A stretch of DNA of 64,000 bases from JAJRPT01 sp965661945 (GTDB lineage Bacteria > Bacteroidota > Ignavibacteria > Kapaibacteriales > UBA2268). Under the pieces are notes generated by a model. That model was not told the origin of the DNA, made no database searches, and saw only the letters and a list, made by a program, of their open reading frames with translations. Location of the stretch: NCBI GenBank assembly GCA_965661945.1, contig CBFIFP010000001.1:1030852-1094851 (forward strand), in the 5' to 3' direction. The position numbers and the translations under genes are program-made. This document shows positions 43,946 to 53,585 of this stretch, one piece after another (position 1 is the first letter of the stretch; every line of letters starts with the position of its first letter).

Positions 43946-45382
43946 TTAGAATTGTTGTCCACCACCACCGAGGCCAGACTGCATAAAAGAATTAAAAGAG
44001 TTATATTGAGCTTGGGCTCCGTAAAAAGCTTCTAATATTCTTCTATATTGATTTCTTTGAGCATTAGCTTGCCTATCAATTCTTGCTTCTAAATCTGTTA
44101 TCTTTTTTTTCTGAGAGTCAATTTGATTAGCAATATCAAGTGTTTTGTTTTTGATTACGTCATCTTCGCCTTTTAGACGATTAACACTATCTTTTACTTT
44201 TTTTACCAATCCATCTTCAGAAAGAAAGATATCTGCAACCTTTTTAGGGTCTTCTTTTAATAGTTCAGCAAGTCTCTCTTTGTTACCTATTGTAAGTGTT
44301 CCATCACTGCTAATATTTAGCCCGATATTAGTAATATAACGGGGATTGCCTTCCTCTGCTGAAGTAACTTCTTGTGTTAAAACTGATCTTAAACTAAATC
44401 TTAATCCGCTAAGAGCAGAATCTGATCTTAGTTGGTCTCTATCGGAATTTAAAAAACGAATAAGATTATTATAATTATCTAAAAAAGGTTGAATAAATGA
44501 TTCAACATTTTCATTATTTACGCTGGTTGTTAAAATAACTTCCGGATCATCTTCTGTTTGGACTTTATTCAAAGTTATATTTACACCAGTAAGAACATCG
44601 TCTAAAGTATTAGTATTTCTGGTTACATTAATACCATTTATTGTAGCACTCGAACTTAAATTATTTGGATCCGCAGTTTTATATCCGGCTTTTAAATCAC
44701 TAGAAATTGTTCTGCTATCAGAGTTTGGATTTAAATCTGCTTGAGTAATACCAAGTTTTGTTAAAACTTCTGAATCTTCAAAGTCTATTTTGAAATCTGC
44801 TCCAAGGTTTTGATTTCTTAAAGTTAATCTAGTTGTTGTAGTTGTATCATTAACTTTTCCTGCAACTAATCCCAAATCTTCAGTGCCATTGATAGCATTT
44901 ACTACTTTAGTAAGTGCGTCTGAATTATTTTCAGTTCCATCAAATTCAACAGTAACTGTTTTAGATTCACCATTTATTTTGAATTCAATTAATTGATTAC
45001 CAGTAACTCCAAATTCTTCTTCTATTTGTAGGCGAGAAGAAATAAGTATATCAGTTGAAGCTAATCTATTAACTTTAACTGTGTTAATACCTTCTAATGC
45101 AGTACTATTTGCAGAAGCAGTTGCGAAATCGCTGCCACTAGAAGTAACTTTACGACTTGAAAAATTCTCATAAGCATCGTCAGCTTCCATTCTATCAAAC
45201 TGGGCAATCATTGTATTAAGACGTGAATTAAGATTGGTGTAGTAATTAGAGCTACGTTCAAGTTGAGTTCTTTTCTGCACCAATCTATCAACTTGTGGCT
45301 TTTGAGTTGCTTTATAAGCAGCCACTAATTGATCTAATTGTGAGTTTCCTCCTGAACCACCAACATTAAACAAGTCTGACAT
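43946..45382 (-). CDS. fliD: flagellar cap protein FliD
   Basis: A 478-residue filament cap protein. It starts with a short N-terminal region and coiled-coil (QLDQLVAAYKATQKPQVDRL), has the FliD mid-region NTLDDVLTGVNITL, then YNNLIRFLNS and a long C-terminal coiled coil (KTLDIANQIDSQKKKITDLEARIDRQ). FliD folds flagellin at the tip and is exported with the help of FliT. AAGGAAAAGGTG lies before the start. It is followed by flaG. Confidence 0.94.
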   Translation of the reverse strand: MSDLFNVGGSGGNSQLDQLVAAYKATQKPQVDRLVQKRTQLERSSNYYTNLNSRLNTMIAQFDRMEADDAYENFSSRKVTSSGSDFATASANSTALEGINTVKVNRLASTDILISSRLQIEEEFGVTGNQLIEFKINGESKTVTVEFDGTENNSDALTKVVNAINGTEDLGLVAGKVNDTTTTTRLTLRNQNLGADFKIDFEDSEVLTKLGITQADLNPNSDSRTISSDLKAGYKTADPNNLSSSATINGINVTRNTNTLDDVLTGVNITLNKVQTEDDPEVILTTSVNNENVESFIQPFLDNYNNLIRFLNSDRDQLRSDSALSGLRFSLRSVLTQEVTSAEEGNPRYITNIGLNISSDGTLTIGNKERLAELLKEDPKKVADIFLSEDGLVKKVKDSVNRLKGEDDVIKNKTLDIANQIDSQKKKITDLEARIDRQANAQRNQYRRILEAFYGAQAQYNSFNSFMQSGLGGGGQQF

Positions 45383-45513
45383 TAAATTTCACCTTTTCCT
45401 TAAACGCACTAACTATAAGTCACTAAAAAAATTTTATTCTATTGGTTAAATTACATATAAGTAACTTAACTCTATAAATGCAAAAATTATACCATAATGG
45501 TACAAATAAAAAT

Positions 45514-45870
45514 TTAAGATTCTAAATCAAATGTTTTAGCCCAAGTATTTCTTAATTCTGTAATAATGTGAAGTGCTTCATCATTTTTTTTCTGAAAAAT
45601 ACACCTTTGGCAATATTCATACAAACGATATAATCTTGTAGAAAGTTCGCCTACTTCAAAATTAAGAGAACCCATTAATTCTATAAGTACTTTACTCATT
45701 TTATTTGTATCATTTCTTTTACATGAAACAATAAAGAGGTCATACATTTTGAGAATAATTTTTTCTTTACTCCAAGAGAGAACTTCTTGTTCAATATAAG
45801 ATGGAAGTTTTCTTCCGTCTCCAACACCGTAAGCTCTACTCGCTGCTAGTTTTTGAGCTGCATTTGACAT
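45514..45870 (-). CDS. fliS: flagellin export chaperone FliS
   Basis: A 118-residue helical protein of FliS type (AYGVGDGRKL-like N-terminus, then KEKIILKMYDLFIVSCKRND, MSKVLIELMGSLNFEVG and LYRLYEYCQRCIF). FliS binds the flagellin C-terminus to keep it from polymerising early. It lies between flagellin and fliD and has AGGAT before the ATG. The flagellin terminator (45906-45936) precedes it, so it likely has weak read-through or its own promoter. Confidence 0.9.
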   Translation of the reverse strand: MSNAAQKLAASRAYGVGDGRKLPSYIEQEVLSWSKEKIILKMYDLFIVSCKRNDTNKMSKVLIELMGSLNFEVGELSTRLYRLYEYCQRCIFQKKNDEALHIITELRNTWAKTFDLES

Positions 45871-45899
45871 AAAATATAAATCCTATTAATTTCATTTTA

Positions 45900-45936
45900 A
45901 AATATCAGGGAGAGGGTTTAGCTCTCCCAGATAAAA
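45900..45936 (-). terminator. hairpin after flagellin
   Basis: GGGAGAG / CTCTCCC arms (45908-45928) with a short loop and an A/T-rich flank with a moderate T tract on the minus strand. It partly or wholly ends the abundant flagellin transcript before fliS. Confidence 0.7.
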
Positions 45937-45967
45937 TATCAAGAATAATGCAGCATTAAAAATCAAA

Positions 45968-46924
45968 TTATCTGAATAACTGTAAGAAGTTATTAGGATT
46001 TTGATTTGCTTGTGCTAAAGATATTGTTGAAGCTTGTTGTAAGAACTGTTGCTTAACTAAGTCAAGCTGCTCTTGAGCAACATCAGCATCTTCAATACGT
46101 GAGATAGCTGCACTATAATTAGTAATTTGCGAATTCAGCAATTCTGATTGAGAATCCAAACGAACTTGAATACCACCTAAATACGACGCAACTTTATTTA
46201 CATTATCAATTGCTTGAGCTAAACTTGTTAAAGTTGTTTTAACCTGCTCATTTCCAAAAATTCCTAAATCATCTTCAGTAACTTCATCTAATTGTTGCAG
46301 ATTTAAGTCTGAAACACCTGCAAAAGAATTTGTATTACCACCAGGAGCAATAGCTGCATTAGTAGCATTCAAATTAAAGTTATTACCATCAACATTGAAG
46401 TCAGTATTACCTGTAGTTAAATCAATATCAATTTCTAGCAATGTTTCATCGGCATAATAACCGATAGTCCAATCGCCTGAGTAATTACCCCAAAGTAATT
46501 GTCTTCCACCAAACACTGTAGAATCAGTGATAAATTGGATTTGTTGAGACAATCTAAATGCGCCTTTTGCGAGTGCCACTTTTTCAGAAGTACCTAAGGC
46601 ACCTGAAGAAGCAATTGCAGCAGCTTCTTTGATATCTATTAATAAATTATTAACGTTATCAAGAGCATCTTGAGTAATAGCAGTTACATTTTTAGCATCT
46701 CCAGTAGAGTTTAACGCCGCTTTTAAAGCGGAGTTTCTTGCTAATAGATTTCTAGATGTAATGTAACCTGATACATCATCTGATGCAGAGTTAATTCTTT
46801 TACCAGTTGATAATCTCAACTGAGAATTTGCAATATTATTAGATGCAATCATTAAAGCGTTATACGAATTTTGAGCTGGGATATTCGTACGTATCCTACC
46901 ACCACCAGATATGGCTGTTGGCAT
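45968..46924 (-). CDS. fliC: flagellin
   Basis: A 318-residue filament protein. The conserved ends are clear: ARNIAN-type SNNIANSQLRLSTGKRINSAS (about 28-48) and C-terminal AAISRIEDADVAQEQLDLVKQQFL and SLAQANQNPNNFLQLFR. The middle D2-like part is small (about 160-205), so the filament is short-domained. It is controlled by the sigma-28 promoter at 46997-47023 and has a GGAGG ribosome site, giving strong expression. It shows that this lineage makes flagella. Confidence 0.96.
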   Translation of the reverse strand: MPTAISGGGRIRTNIPAQNSYNALMIASNNIANSQLRLSTGKRINSASDDVSGYITSRNLLARNSALKAALNSTGDAKNVTAITQDALDNVNNLLIDIKEAAAIASSGALGTSEKVALAKGAFRLSQQIQFITDSTVFGGRQLLWGNYSGDWTIGYYADETLLEIDIDLTTGNTDFNVDGNNFNLNATNAAIAPGGNTNSFAGVSDLNLQQLDEVTEDDLGIFGNEQVKTTLTSLAQAIDNVNKVASYLGGIQVRLDSQSELLNSQITNYSAAISRIEDADVAQEQLDLVKQQFLQQASTISLAQANQNPNNFLQLFR

Positions 46925-46996
46925 AATAACCTCCGTGTATTGTTAATTTCGACAATGGGGCATCCTGCCAACAAATTTTCCTCAATTCTAAAATAA

Positions 46997-47023
46997 TTAT
47001 CGACTAAAATTCTTAATACTTTA
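46997..47023 (-). promoter_or_regulatory. sigma-28 (FliA) promoter of flagellin
   Basis: Minus strand TAAA, exactly 15 bases, then GTCGATAA, against the consensus TAAA-N15-GCCGATAA. It gives a 5' leader of about 65 bases before the flagellin ATG at 46924. Confidence 0.92.
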
Positions 47024-47065
47024 GTTTTTTTTTTACTTTTTTGTAATATAATTTTTGAGAACATT

Positions 47066-47653
47066 TTATTTGTAGTGTTTTATAACACTTATAGCGTTTA
47101 TTTCTAAGGTATCTAATTTTTCATTATGAAAAATGATGTACTCAGTATTTTGTTTTTCTGTTTTATAAGTTAAAATATCGTCTAAATCAATAGAAACTTT
47201 AACATTATTACTATAATTTTCTATTTTTATTCTTCTAAGTTCATTATTAAAATCATAAGGTAAACTTTTTATAAGCTGATTATCTTCAAAATACGAAAAA
47301 GTATTATTTTCTGAATCAAACTTTAAATGCACATTGTCTTTATTATTAAGAAAATCAGTTGATGTTGTCCTTAGGTAAACATTTAGTATTGTTTTTTTTG
47401 TAAAATCAACTCCAAAGTCCCACATCATTTGTGTTTCTTTTGGTAATGCTAAGCCTGTGATAGCAGTATCGTAGAGTTGAATAGAATTTTCATTTAAGAC
47501 TTTAACTTGCTTAAAGCCGTTCATTCTAATGCCATAAATAATTTCTTCAGACTCTAAAAATCTATTTAATACATAAGTATCGCTGCCAAATATAAACATT
47601 TTACAAGAATATGTAAACATTATTAAAAATAAAATCATTATTATTTTTTTCAT
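47066..47653 (-). CDS. lipoprotein, unknown
   Basis: A 195-residue lipoprotein, lipobox FTYSC (Cys17). The body is beta-rich, with alternating hydrophobic strands and charged ends; no family is recognised. Its start overlaps the pfkA stop (ATGA), making it the last gene of the pdxA-kinase-pfkA run. It could be an unrelated rider in that operon. Confidence 0.72.
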   Translation of the reverse strand: MKKIIMILFLIMFTYSCKMFIFGSDTYVLNRFLESEEIIYGIRMNGFKQVKVLNENSIQLYDTAITGLALPKETQMMWDFGVDFTKKTILNVYLRTTSTDFLNNKDNVHLKFDSENNTFSYFEDNQLIKSLPYDFNNELRRIKIENYSNNVKVSIDLDDILTYKTEKQNTEYIIFHNEKLDTLEINAISVIKHYK

Positions 47654-48606
47654 AAAAGCTCCGCTAATTCATATAGATATGGCTGAATTATTTTTTTCTT
47701 TGTCCAAGTTTCTGGTAAATGAGTATAGGTTATTTCGTGATAAATTCTTCCCACCATTACGTTTTTCTGACCGTTCAAAAGAGCATCAACAGCTGCCATA
47801 CCAAGATGACTTGCTAAGACTCTATCTTTCACAGTAGGGCTTCCTCCTCTTTGGATATGCCCTAATACAGTTGATTTTGCATCGATATTAAAGTTTATTT
47901 TTAAACGAGTTGCCAGTTCGGTTGCTCCACCCGAATCTCCTCCTTCACCAACAATTATAATAGTTCTTGTGTGCTCGCCCATTTTTTTAATTACTTTATG
48001 TAAATCTTCAATATCGCTTGCTTTTTCGGGTACTATTATGTGTTCGGCTCCGCAGGCAATTCCGACATCCATAGCTATGTGACCTGCGTGTCTACCCATT
48101 ACTTCTATTAAAAAAACTCTTCCATGAGAGTCTGCTGTGTCTCTTATTCTATCTATTGCTTCGGATGCAGTGTTTATTGCAGTATCATAGCCAATCGTAA
48201 AATATGTTCCGTAGAGGTCGTTATCAATAGTTCCTGGTGTCCCTACAATACTTACTCCGAACTCTTCATATAATTTATTTGCTCCTCGGAAAGTTCCATC
48301 ACCTCCACAAGCGATAACACCGTCAATTTCAAATTTCTTTAAATTTTCAAAAGCTTTTTTTCTACCTTCTTCGGTCATAAATTCCATAGAGCGAGAGGTT
48401 TTTAATGTTGTTCCACCTTCGTCAATAAGATTAACTGTTGACTTTCGGTTCATTGCAACGAAATTACCTTCTATCATTCCCTGATAGCCGTTATAAATTC
48501 CTATAGGTTTTATTCCTTTAGCAATACATGTTCTTACGATTGCTCTGATATGAGCATTCATTCCAGGAGCATCTCCCCCACTTGTAAAAAAAGCTATTTT
48601 TTTCAT
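47650..48606 (-). CDS. pfkA: ATP-dependent 6-phosphofructokinase
   Basis: A 318-residue PFK. It has the N-terminal ATP loop TSGGDAPGMNA (8-18), GGDGTFRGA (about 101-109), the substrate site PGTIDND (Gly rather than Lys, so ATP- rather than PPi-dependent), GYDTAINT and MGRHAGHIA. It makes fructose-1,6-bisphosphate, the committed step of glycolysis. It lies 3 bp after the REC-histidine kinase gene and is coupled with the following lipoprotein gene. Confidence 0.96.
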   Translation of the reverse strand: MKKIAFFTSGGDAPGMNAHIRAIVRTCIAKGIKPIGIYNGYQGMIEGNFVAMNRKSTVNLIDEGGTTLKTSRSMEFMTEEGRKKAFENLKKFEIDGVIACGGDGTFRGANKLYEEFGVSIVGTPGTIDNDLYGTYFTIGYDTAINTASEAIDRIRDTADSHGRVFLIEVMGRHAGHIAMDVGIACGAEHIIVPEKASDIEDLHKVIKKMGEHTRTIIIVGEGGDSGGATELATRLKINFNIDAKSTVLGHIQRGGSPTVKDRVLASHLGMAAVDALLNGQKNVMVGRIYHEITYTHLPETWTKKKIIQPYLYELAELL

Positions 48607-48609
48607 TTT

Positions 48610-49752
48610 CTATTTAGTTTTTGGTAATTCAACAATTAACTTTGTCCCGAAATTTTCTTTACTTTCAACAATCAGTTTTCCATGATGTTGTTCTACTATT
48701 TCTTTACACAAAATTAGACCTAATCCCGTTCCTGGTTCTTGATTAGTTCCAGGACGAGAACGTATCTCATCTATTTTAAATAAACTATTAATTGTTTTTG
48801 GGTCCATACCAATTCCATTATCAATTACAGAGAATTTATAATGGTTATCTTCCTCTGATGAGGTAATAGTAATTGTGCCGTTTTCTTTAGTGAACTTAAT
48901 AGCATTTGCAAGAAAATTATGAAAAACTGAATACATCATATTTACATCACCGAATATATCTGGATTTTCTATTTTCTTTACAATTTTTATATTTTTTGCT
49001 TCATAGTTTAATTTAAATACACCTAATATTTTGTCTAATAACATAGGAAAATTAAAACTTATTCTATCCATTTTAGTTTTGCCAAATTGAATTTTACTCC
49101 AACTTAATAGATTATCTAAAAATTCATATTGATTTTTTAATGAATCGTTTACAGAAGTAATAAATTCGATTTTTTCTTCCTCGGAAAGTGATTCATATTC
49201 TTCAACTATTATTTTCATTAATCCCAAAATACCTGCAAAAGGTGATTTTAAATCATGAGCAATGATAGATAGAAATTTATTTTTTTCTATGTCAGCATAA
49301 ATAAGTTTTTTATTTGTTAGTTCAATTTTATCTTTTTGGAATTTTAATGTCAAATGAGTTTTAACTCTTTGCAACATTATTTTTGTGTTAAATGGTTTAG
49401 TTACATAATCTACCCCACCAACTTCAAATCCTCTGATAACATCCTCTTGCTCTGCAAGAGCTGTTATAAAAATTATTGGAATATGGTGAGTCTCTGGATT
49501 TGACTTTATTAATTTTGTGGCATCAATTCCGTCCATTTCAGGCATATTTAGATCCATCAAAATCAAATCTGGTTTTACTTTATTTGCTGTATTAACCGCT
49601 TGCAAGCCATTAGTTGCAACAGATATTTTTACATTAAATTTATTAAGATTCTGCCCCAATAGTTTAATATTATCTTGAATATCATCAACAATCAAAATCT
49701 TGGAGCCATTTAATATTTCGAAGTCATCTTTTATTATTCGGTCATCTTTCAT
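48610..49752 (-). CDS. response regulator-histidine kinase fusion
   Basis: A 380-residue protein with an N-terminal receiver domain (ILIVDDIQDN, phospho-acceptor Asp in LILMDLNMPEMDG near residue 67) and a C-terminal histidine kinase. The kinase has the H-box IIAHDLKSPFAGI, N-box NFLANAIKFT, and G boxes DNGIGMDP and GTGLGL. It has no sensor or membrane part, so it may take phosphate or input from a partner. It lies inside a metabolic operon (pdxA before, pfkA after), overlapping pdxA. Confidence 0.92.
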   Translation of the reverse strand: MKDDRIIKDDFEILNGSKILIVDDIQDNIKLLGQNLNKFNVKISVATNGLQAVNTANKVKPDLILMDLNMPEMDGIDATKLIKSNPETHHIPIIFITALAEQEDVIRGFEVGGVDYVTKPFNTKIMLQRVKTHLTLKFQKDKIELTNKKLIYADIEKNKFLSIIAHDLKSPFAGILGLMKIIVEEYESLSEEEKIEFITSVNDSLKNQYEFLDNLLSWSKIQFGKTKMDRISFNFPMLLDKILGVFKLNYEAKNIKIVKKIENPDIFGDVNMMYSVFHNFLANAIKFTKENGTITITSSEEDNHYKFSVIDNGIGMDPKTINSLFKIDEIRSRPGTNQEPGTGLGLILCKEIVEQHHGKLIVESKENFGTKLIVELPKTK

Positions 49753-50719
49753 TTTTTAACCTATTGTTATATATTTTATTTGCTTCAATTATTGCTTCAT
49801 AAGTGCTTTCGATATTTGCAATATTTTTGCCAGCAATATTCATAGCGGTTCCGTGGTCAGGCGAAGTTCTTATTATGCTCAATCCTGAAGTATAATTAAC
49901 TCCACCACCATCAGCATATAACTTCAAAGGAATTAACCCTTGGTCATGATACATCGAAACCACAGCATCATAATTCTTATATTCACCAAAACCAAAAAAT
50001 CCATCTGATGGAAAAGGTCCTGATACATTGATTCCTTTTTGCTTAGCTTTTTCTATTGCGGGACTAATAATTTCAATTTCTTCATCTCCAAAACTACCAT
50101 TTTCACCAGCGTGAGGGTTCAGCCCTAAAATGGCTATTTTTCTATTTTTTATATCAAAATCAACATTTAACATTATGTCTAAAGATTCAATTATTTCAAT
50201 TAACATCTCTTGATTTAGAGTAGTTGAAACATCTTTTAGTGGTATATGTATTGTTGCAGGTACTACTCTTAAATTTTTATGATACAATAGCATTAAAGTT
50301 TTTCTTATGGCAAACTTACTCTCCAAGTAATCGGTATGCCCTATAAATTCCCAGCCAGCTAGATAAAGTGCATCTTTATGTATTGGAAGTGTTATAAGCG
50401 CATTATACTTTTTATTGCTTACAAGTCCGGAAGAAATATCAAGAGACTCAATAGATAAGCTACCAGATTCTTTTGTTATTTTCCCAAATTCAATTTTTGC
50501 TTCAGTTTCACATTCAATTATTTCAAAATAATTTTCATTAATTTTAATTTTATTTCCAATTTTTTGGTAATCTAAATCCATTAAATCAAAATAACTAAAC
50601 AATGATTTACTATTTACACAAATAGCAACATCATCTTTTATTTCTTTTTTTTCTAATATTTTAAAAAATATTTCTAAACCAATACCATTTACATCGCCGC
50701 AAGAAAAAATTAACTTCAT
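49742..50719 (-). CDS. pdxA: 4-hydroxythreonine-4-phosphate dehydrogenase
   Basis: A 325-residue PdxA of pyridoxal phosphate synthesis (DXP-dependent route). The N-terminal DVNGIGLEIFFK, GHTDYLESKF, NPHAGENGSFGDEE and the C-terminal SMYHDQGLIPLKL and RTSPDHGTAMNIAG are the family metal- and phosphate-binding segments. PLP made here would be used by the PLP-dependent cystathionine beta-synthase at 38475-39854. It is the first gene of a four-gene overlapping run. Confidence 0.94.
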   Translation of the reverse strand: MKLIFSCGDVNGIGLEIFFKILEKKEIKDDVAICVNSKSLFSYFDLMDLDYQKIGNKIKINENYFEIIECETEAKIEFGKITKESGSLSIESLDISSGLVSNKKYNALITLPIHKDALYLAGWEFIGHTDYLESKFAIRKTLMLLYHKNLRVVPATIHIPLKDVSTTLNQEMLIEIIESLDIMLNVDFDIKNRKIAILGLNPHAGENGSFGDEEIEIISPAIEKAKQKGINVSGPFPSDGFFGFGEYKNYDAVVSMYHDQGLIPLKLYADGGGVNYTSGLSIIRTSPDHGTAMNIAGKNIANIESTYEAIIEANKIYNNRLKNER

Positions 50720-50743
50720 ATTAAGAGTTTATTAATTTATTAT

Positions 50744-51724
50744 TTAATAATTTACTTTTAAGATTCTTTTATCTATTGGTTTTAAAGTCATTAAATATGA
50801 ATAAATTGCTTTTATGTCTTCGTCCTTCATATCTGAGTAAGTAATCCAAGGCATTTCAGAATGAAAATCATCTTTGCCAATTTTTTGGTTTCTCATTGCT
50901 GAGTCTCTGTATTCTGTAAATCTTTTTAAAAAGTATTCCTCAGACCAATTACCAATTCCTGTGTTTTTATCGGGTGTTATATTTGAAGCTTGGACTTTTT
51001 TACCTGTTGGGGTTATAAGTTCAAAACCACCTGCATATAAACTATCCTTTGATGGTTTTCCGTCAATCATAGGAGTATGACAATCACTACAAGCAGCTGC
51101 TTTTGCTAAATATTCGCCATATTTTACTTTATCATTTAAATCAGGAATAGGTTGGTGATTAGCATCTCTTGGAAAAAAAAGTTTCATTATGATTGAGAAA
51201 GGGAAATTAGCAGAAGACTTAGGAGATTCTGCTACTACTGGCTCTAAGGTTCTAAGATAAGCTATGACAGAGTAAATATCTTCTTTGTCAAGCTCGGAGT
51301 AACTCATGTAAGGCATAATAGGAAAAAGAGCGTTACCATCTTTACCTACTCCGTTTACAATTGCACGATAAATTTCGCCATCAGTCCAATCTTTTAGGTT
51401 GTAAGGCGTTAGATTAGACGGGTAAAATTTACCAACGGTAATTCCTAATTTTTCATCATAAATAGCAGCTCCAGCTCCTATTGAATTAGGGTCGGGCGGA
51501 AAAGTTTGAATGTCTTCAAGTCTTTTAGAATGGCAATCTATACAGCCCATAACACTGTGAGCAAGATACTCCCCTCTGATTAATCTTTCTGGAGTAATTT
51601 CCACTGAAATATCTTCTAACTCTTTGTTAGGTAAATAGGTATTTACATAAATTATAAATGAGATAAAAATTACGATAATAGCACCCACTATCACCCCAGC
51701 CCATTTTAAAATTTTAGTAAACAT
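50744..51724 (-). CDS. membrane-anchored diheme cytochrome c
   Basis: A 326-residue protein with one N-terminal membrane anchor (about 9-29) and two c-type heme sites: CIDCH (near 61) and CSDCH (near 212), each in its own cytochrome c domain. Methionines downstream, such as GNALFPIMPYMSYSELD, are possible axial ligands. It likely acts in electron transfer in the periplasm. It is a single gene, 25 bp upstream of the pdxA start, on the same strand. Confidence 0.9.
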   Translation of the reverse strand: MFTKILKWAGVIVGAIIVIFISFIIYVNTYLPNKELEDISVEITPERLIRGEYLAHSVMGCIDCHSKRLEDIQTFPPDPNSIGAGAAIYDEKLGITVGKFYPSNLTPYNLKDWTDGEIYRAIVNGVGKDGNALFPIMPYMSYSELDKEDIYSVIAYLRTLEPVVAESPKSSANFPFSIIMKLFFPRDANHQPIPDLNDKVKYGEYLAKAAACSDCHTPMIDGKPSKDSLYAGGFELITPTGKKVQASNITPDKNTGIGNWSEEYFLKRFTEYRDSAMRNQKIGKDDFHSEMPWITYSDMKDEDIKAIYSYLMTLKPIDKRILKVNY

Positions 51725-51789
51725 ATATACTTCCTTTAAAATAATTTAAAACCATTAACCTAACTTACAAAGTTAAAGCAAATTTAGCA

Positions 51790-51826
51790 AAAAAAAAACT
51801 TCCATTTATAAAAATGGAAGTTTTTT
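51790..51826 (-). terminator. intrinsic terminator after isocitrate dehydrogenase
   Basis: Read on the minus strand: an AACTTCCATTT / AAATGGAAGTT arm pair with a short loop followed by about nine T. It closes the icd transcript ahead of the cytochrome c gene. Confidence 0.9.
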
Positions 51827-51853
51827 AAAAATAATTATTAAAAATTATGATTT

Positions 51854-53302
51854 TTACTCACCTTGAGCTAAAGTATAGCCTCTTTCTCCGTCAAAGTTAT
51901 ATAGATTTTCAGTTTTTATTACATCTAATTTATGATTTTCAACGCTAGTCATTAGCTCGAGAATATCTTTATTTGTAACTTCTTCTCCATTTTTAGGAAC
52001 AAACCTACATCTCCAGTGGTCTGTTTTAAAAGTTTCTGGCATTCCTTCAGGGTAAACTTTAACTCCTCTATTAGTTATAAGTTTTAATTTTAAAGTAACA
52101 TTTTCAGCAGATTTATTTAAATAGTCAGCTAAAATATCGGGATTTCTGTCGTCCTTATCCCAATCGATAAATAAATCTACACCTTTGAGAGTTTTAATAG
52201 TTTGTTTAGTTTTTTCGATTTCTATTTCAATAGGCTTTACATTTCTTTCTCTTACTTTTATCTGTGAAGGTTCTTGACCTAACCTTGAAATAACTTCTTG
52301 AGTAAATTCTTTAGTTCCAACAGTTTTTTTAGTAATTCCCTTTTGGAATAAATCAGCAGTATGGATACCTTCCTCTAACGTTTTTAAAGTAGCAGCTTCA
52401 ATTTTTTTTGCATAAGGACTTAAACCAAGATAATCAAGCATCAGAATAGCACCATGTAGCAACCCAGACGGATTAGCAATATCTTTTCCTGCAATATCTG
52501 GAGCTGAACCATGAATTGCCTCGAACATTGCTCTACCATGACCAATATTTGCTGAGCCAGATAAACCAACAGAACCTGCAACTTGTGCCATAATATCGGA
52601 GATAATATCACCATATAAATTTAAAGTTACTACAACGTCTAATTTTTCGGGATTAGTTGCTACAACAGCAGAACCAATATCAATAATTCTATGCTCTGTT
52701 TCGATTTCTGGGAATTCTTTTGATATTTCGACAAACATTTTATGGAACATACCATCTGTATGTTTCATAATGTTATCTTTAGTCATACAAGTAACTTTCT
52801 TTCTATTGTAAGCTCTCGCGTATTCAAAAGCATAACGAATAATTTTTTCTGTTCCTGGTTTTGAAATTAATTTCAAACATTGAACTACTTCATTTGTTTG
52901 CTGATGCTCTATTCCAGCATATAAATCTTCTTCATTTTCACGAATTATAACCATATCCATATCGCTGCAACTTGCTTTGATATATGGTCTAAAAGTTTTA
53001 CAAGGTCTTACATTTGAAAATAAACCTAATGATTTTCTAATTGTAACATTTATACTTTTATAACCGCCACCTTGAGGAGTTGTAATTGGTGCTTTCAAAA
53101 AAGCTTTATTTTTTCTAATTATTTCCCAATCTTCTTTTCTGATACCAGCAGTCTCACCTGATAAGTAAACTTTTTCACCAATTTCTATTTCCTCAAATTC
53201 TAAAGGAGCACCAGATGCTTTTAAAATTTCTAACGCAGAATCCATAATTTCTGGACCTATTCCATCACCTTTTGCTACGGTTATCGTGTATTTTTCTGAC
53301 AT
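51854..53302 (-). CDS. icd: NADP-dependent isocitrate dehydrogenase, long Thermus-like form
   Basis: 482 residues from ATG 53302 (AAGGTAA before it); the frame is open 13 codons further up. The dehydrogenase core shows the family motifs: VAKGDGIGPEIMDS, RENEEDLYAGIEH, the catalytic region DIISDIMAQVAG, and EAIHGSAPDIAGKD. The last about 145 residues (after EGIHTADLFQKG) are an extra domain, as in the long Thermus/Rickettsia-type IDH. It makes 2-oxoglutarate and NADPH in the TCA cycle. Confidence 0.93.
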   Translation of the reverse strand: MSEKYTITVAKGDGIGPEIMDSALEILKASGAPLEFEEIEIGEKVYLSGETAGIRKEDWEIIRKNKAFLKAPITTPQGGGYKSINVTIRKSLGLFSNVRPCKTFRPYIKASCSDMDMVIIRENEEDLYAGIEHQQTNEVVQCLKLISKPGTEKIIRYAFEYARAYNRKKVTCMTKDNIMKHTDGMFHKMFVEISKEFPEIETEHRIIDIGSAVVATNPEKLDVVVTLNLYGDIISDIMAQVAGSVGLSGSANIGHGRAMFEAIHGSAPDIAGKDIANPSGLLHGAILMLDYLGLSPYAKKIEAATLKTLEEGIHTADLFQKGITKKTVGTKEFTQEVISRLGQEPSQIKVRERNVKPIEIEIEKTKQTIKTLKGVDLFIDWDKDDRNPDILADYLNKSAENVTLKLKLITNRGVKVYPEGMPETFKTDHWRCRFVPKNGEEVTNKDILELMTSVENHKLDVIKTENLYNFDGERGYTLAQGE

Positions 53303-53585
53303 AATTACCTTATATAATTTTATTTGTAAATTTATTTTCACAAAATTAAGAAAATAAATTTAAATTTTTTTCTTTAAAGTCTATTTTTTGATAATTCTTA
53401 TCAAATTCTAATAATTATCTGCAGCATTTTCACATCTCGTATTATTTAAAATATTTAAAATATTTATAATTTATTTTCAATTTATTTTCAATTATATTTT
53501 AATTATTTTTCTTAATGTTGTTTTTCTGTCTTATAATTTTGCTTTATAATTTTTAACAAAAATAAACTAACAATACGAAATTAAA

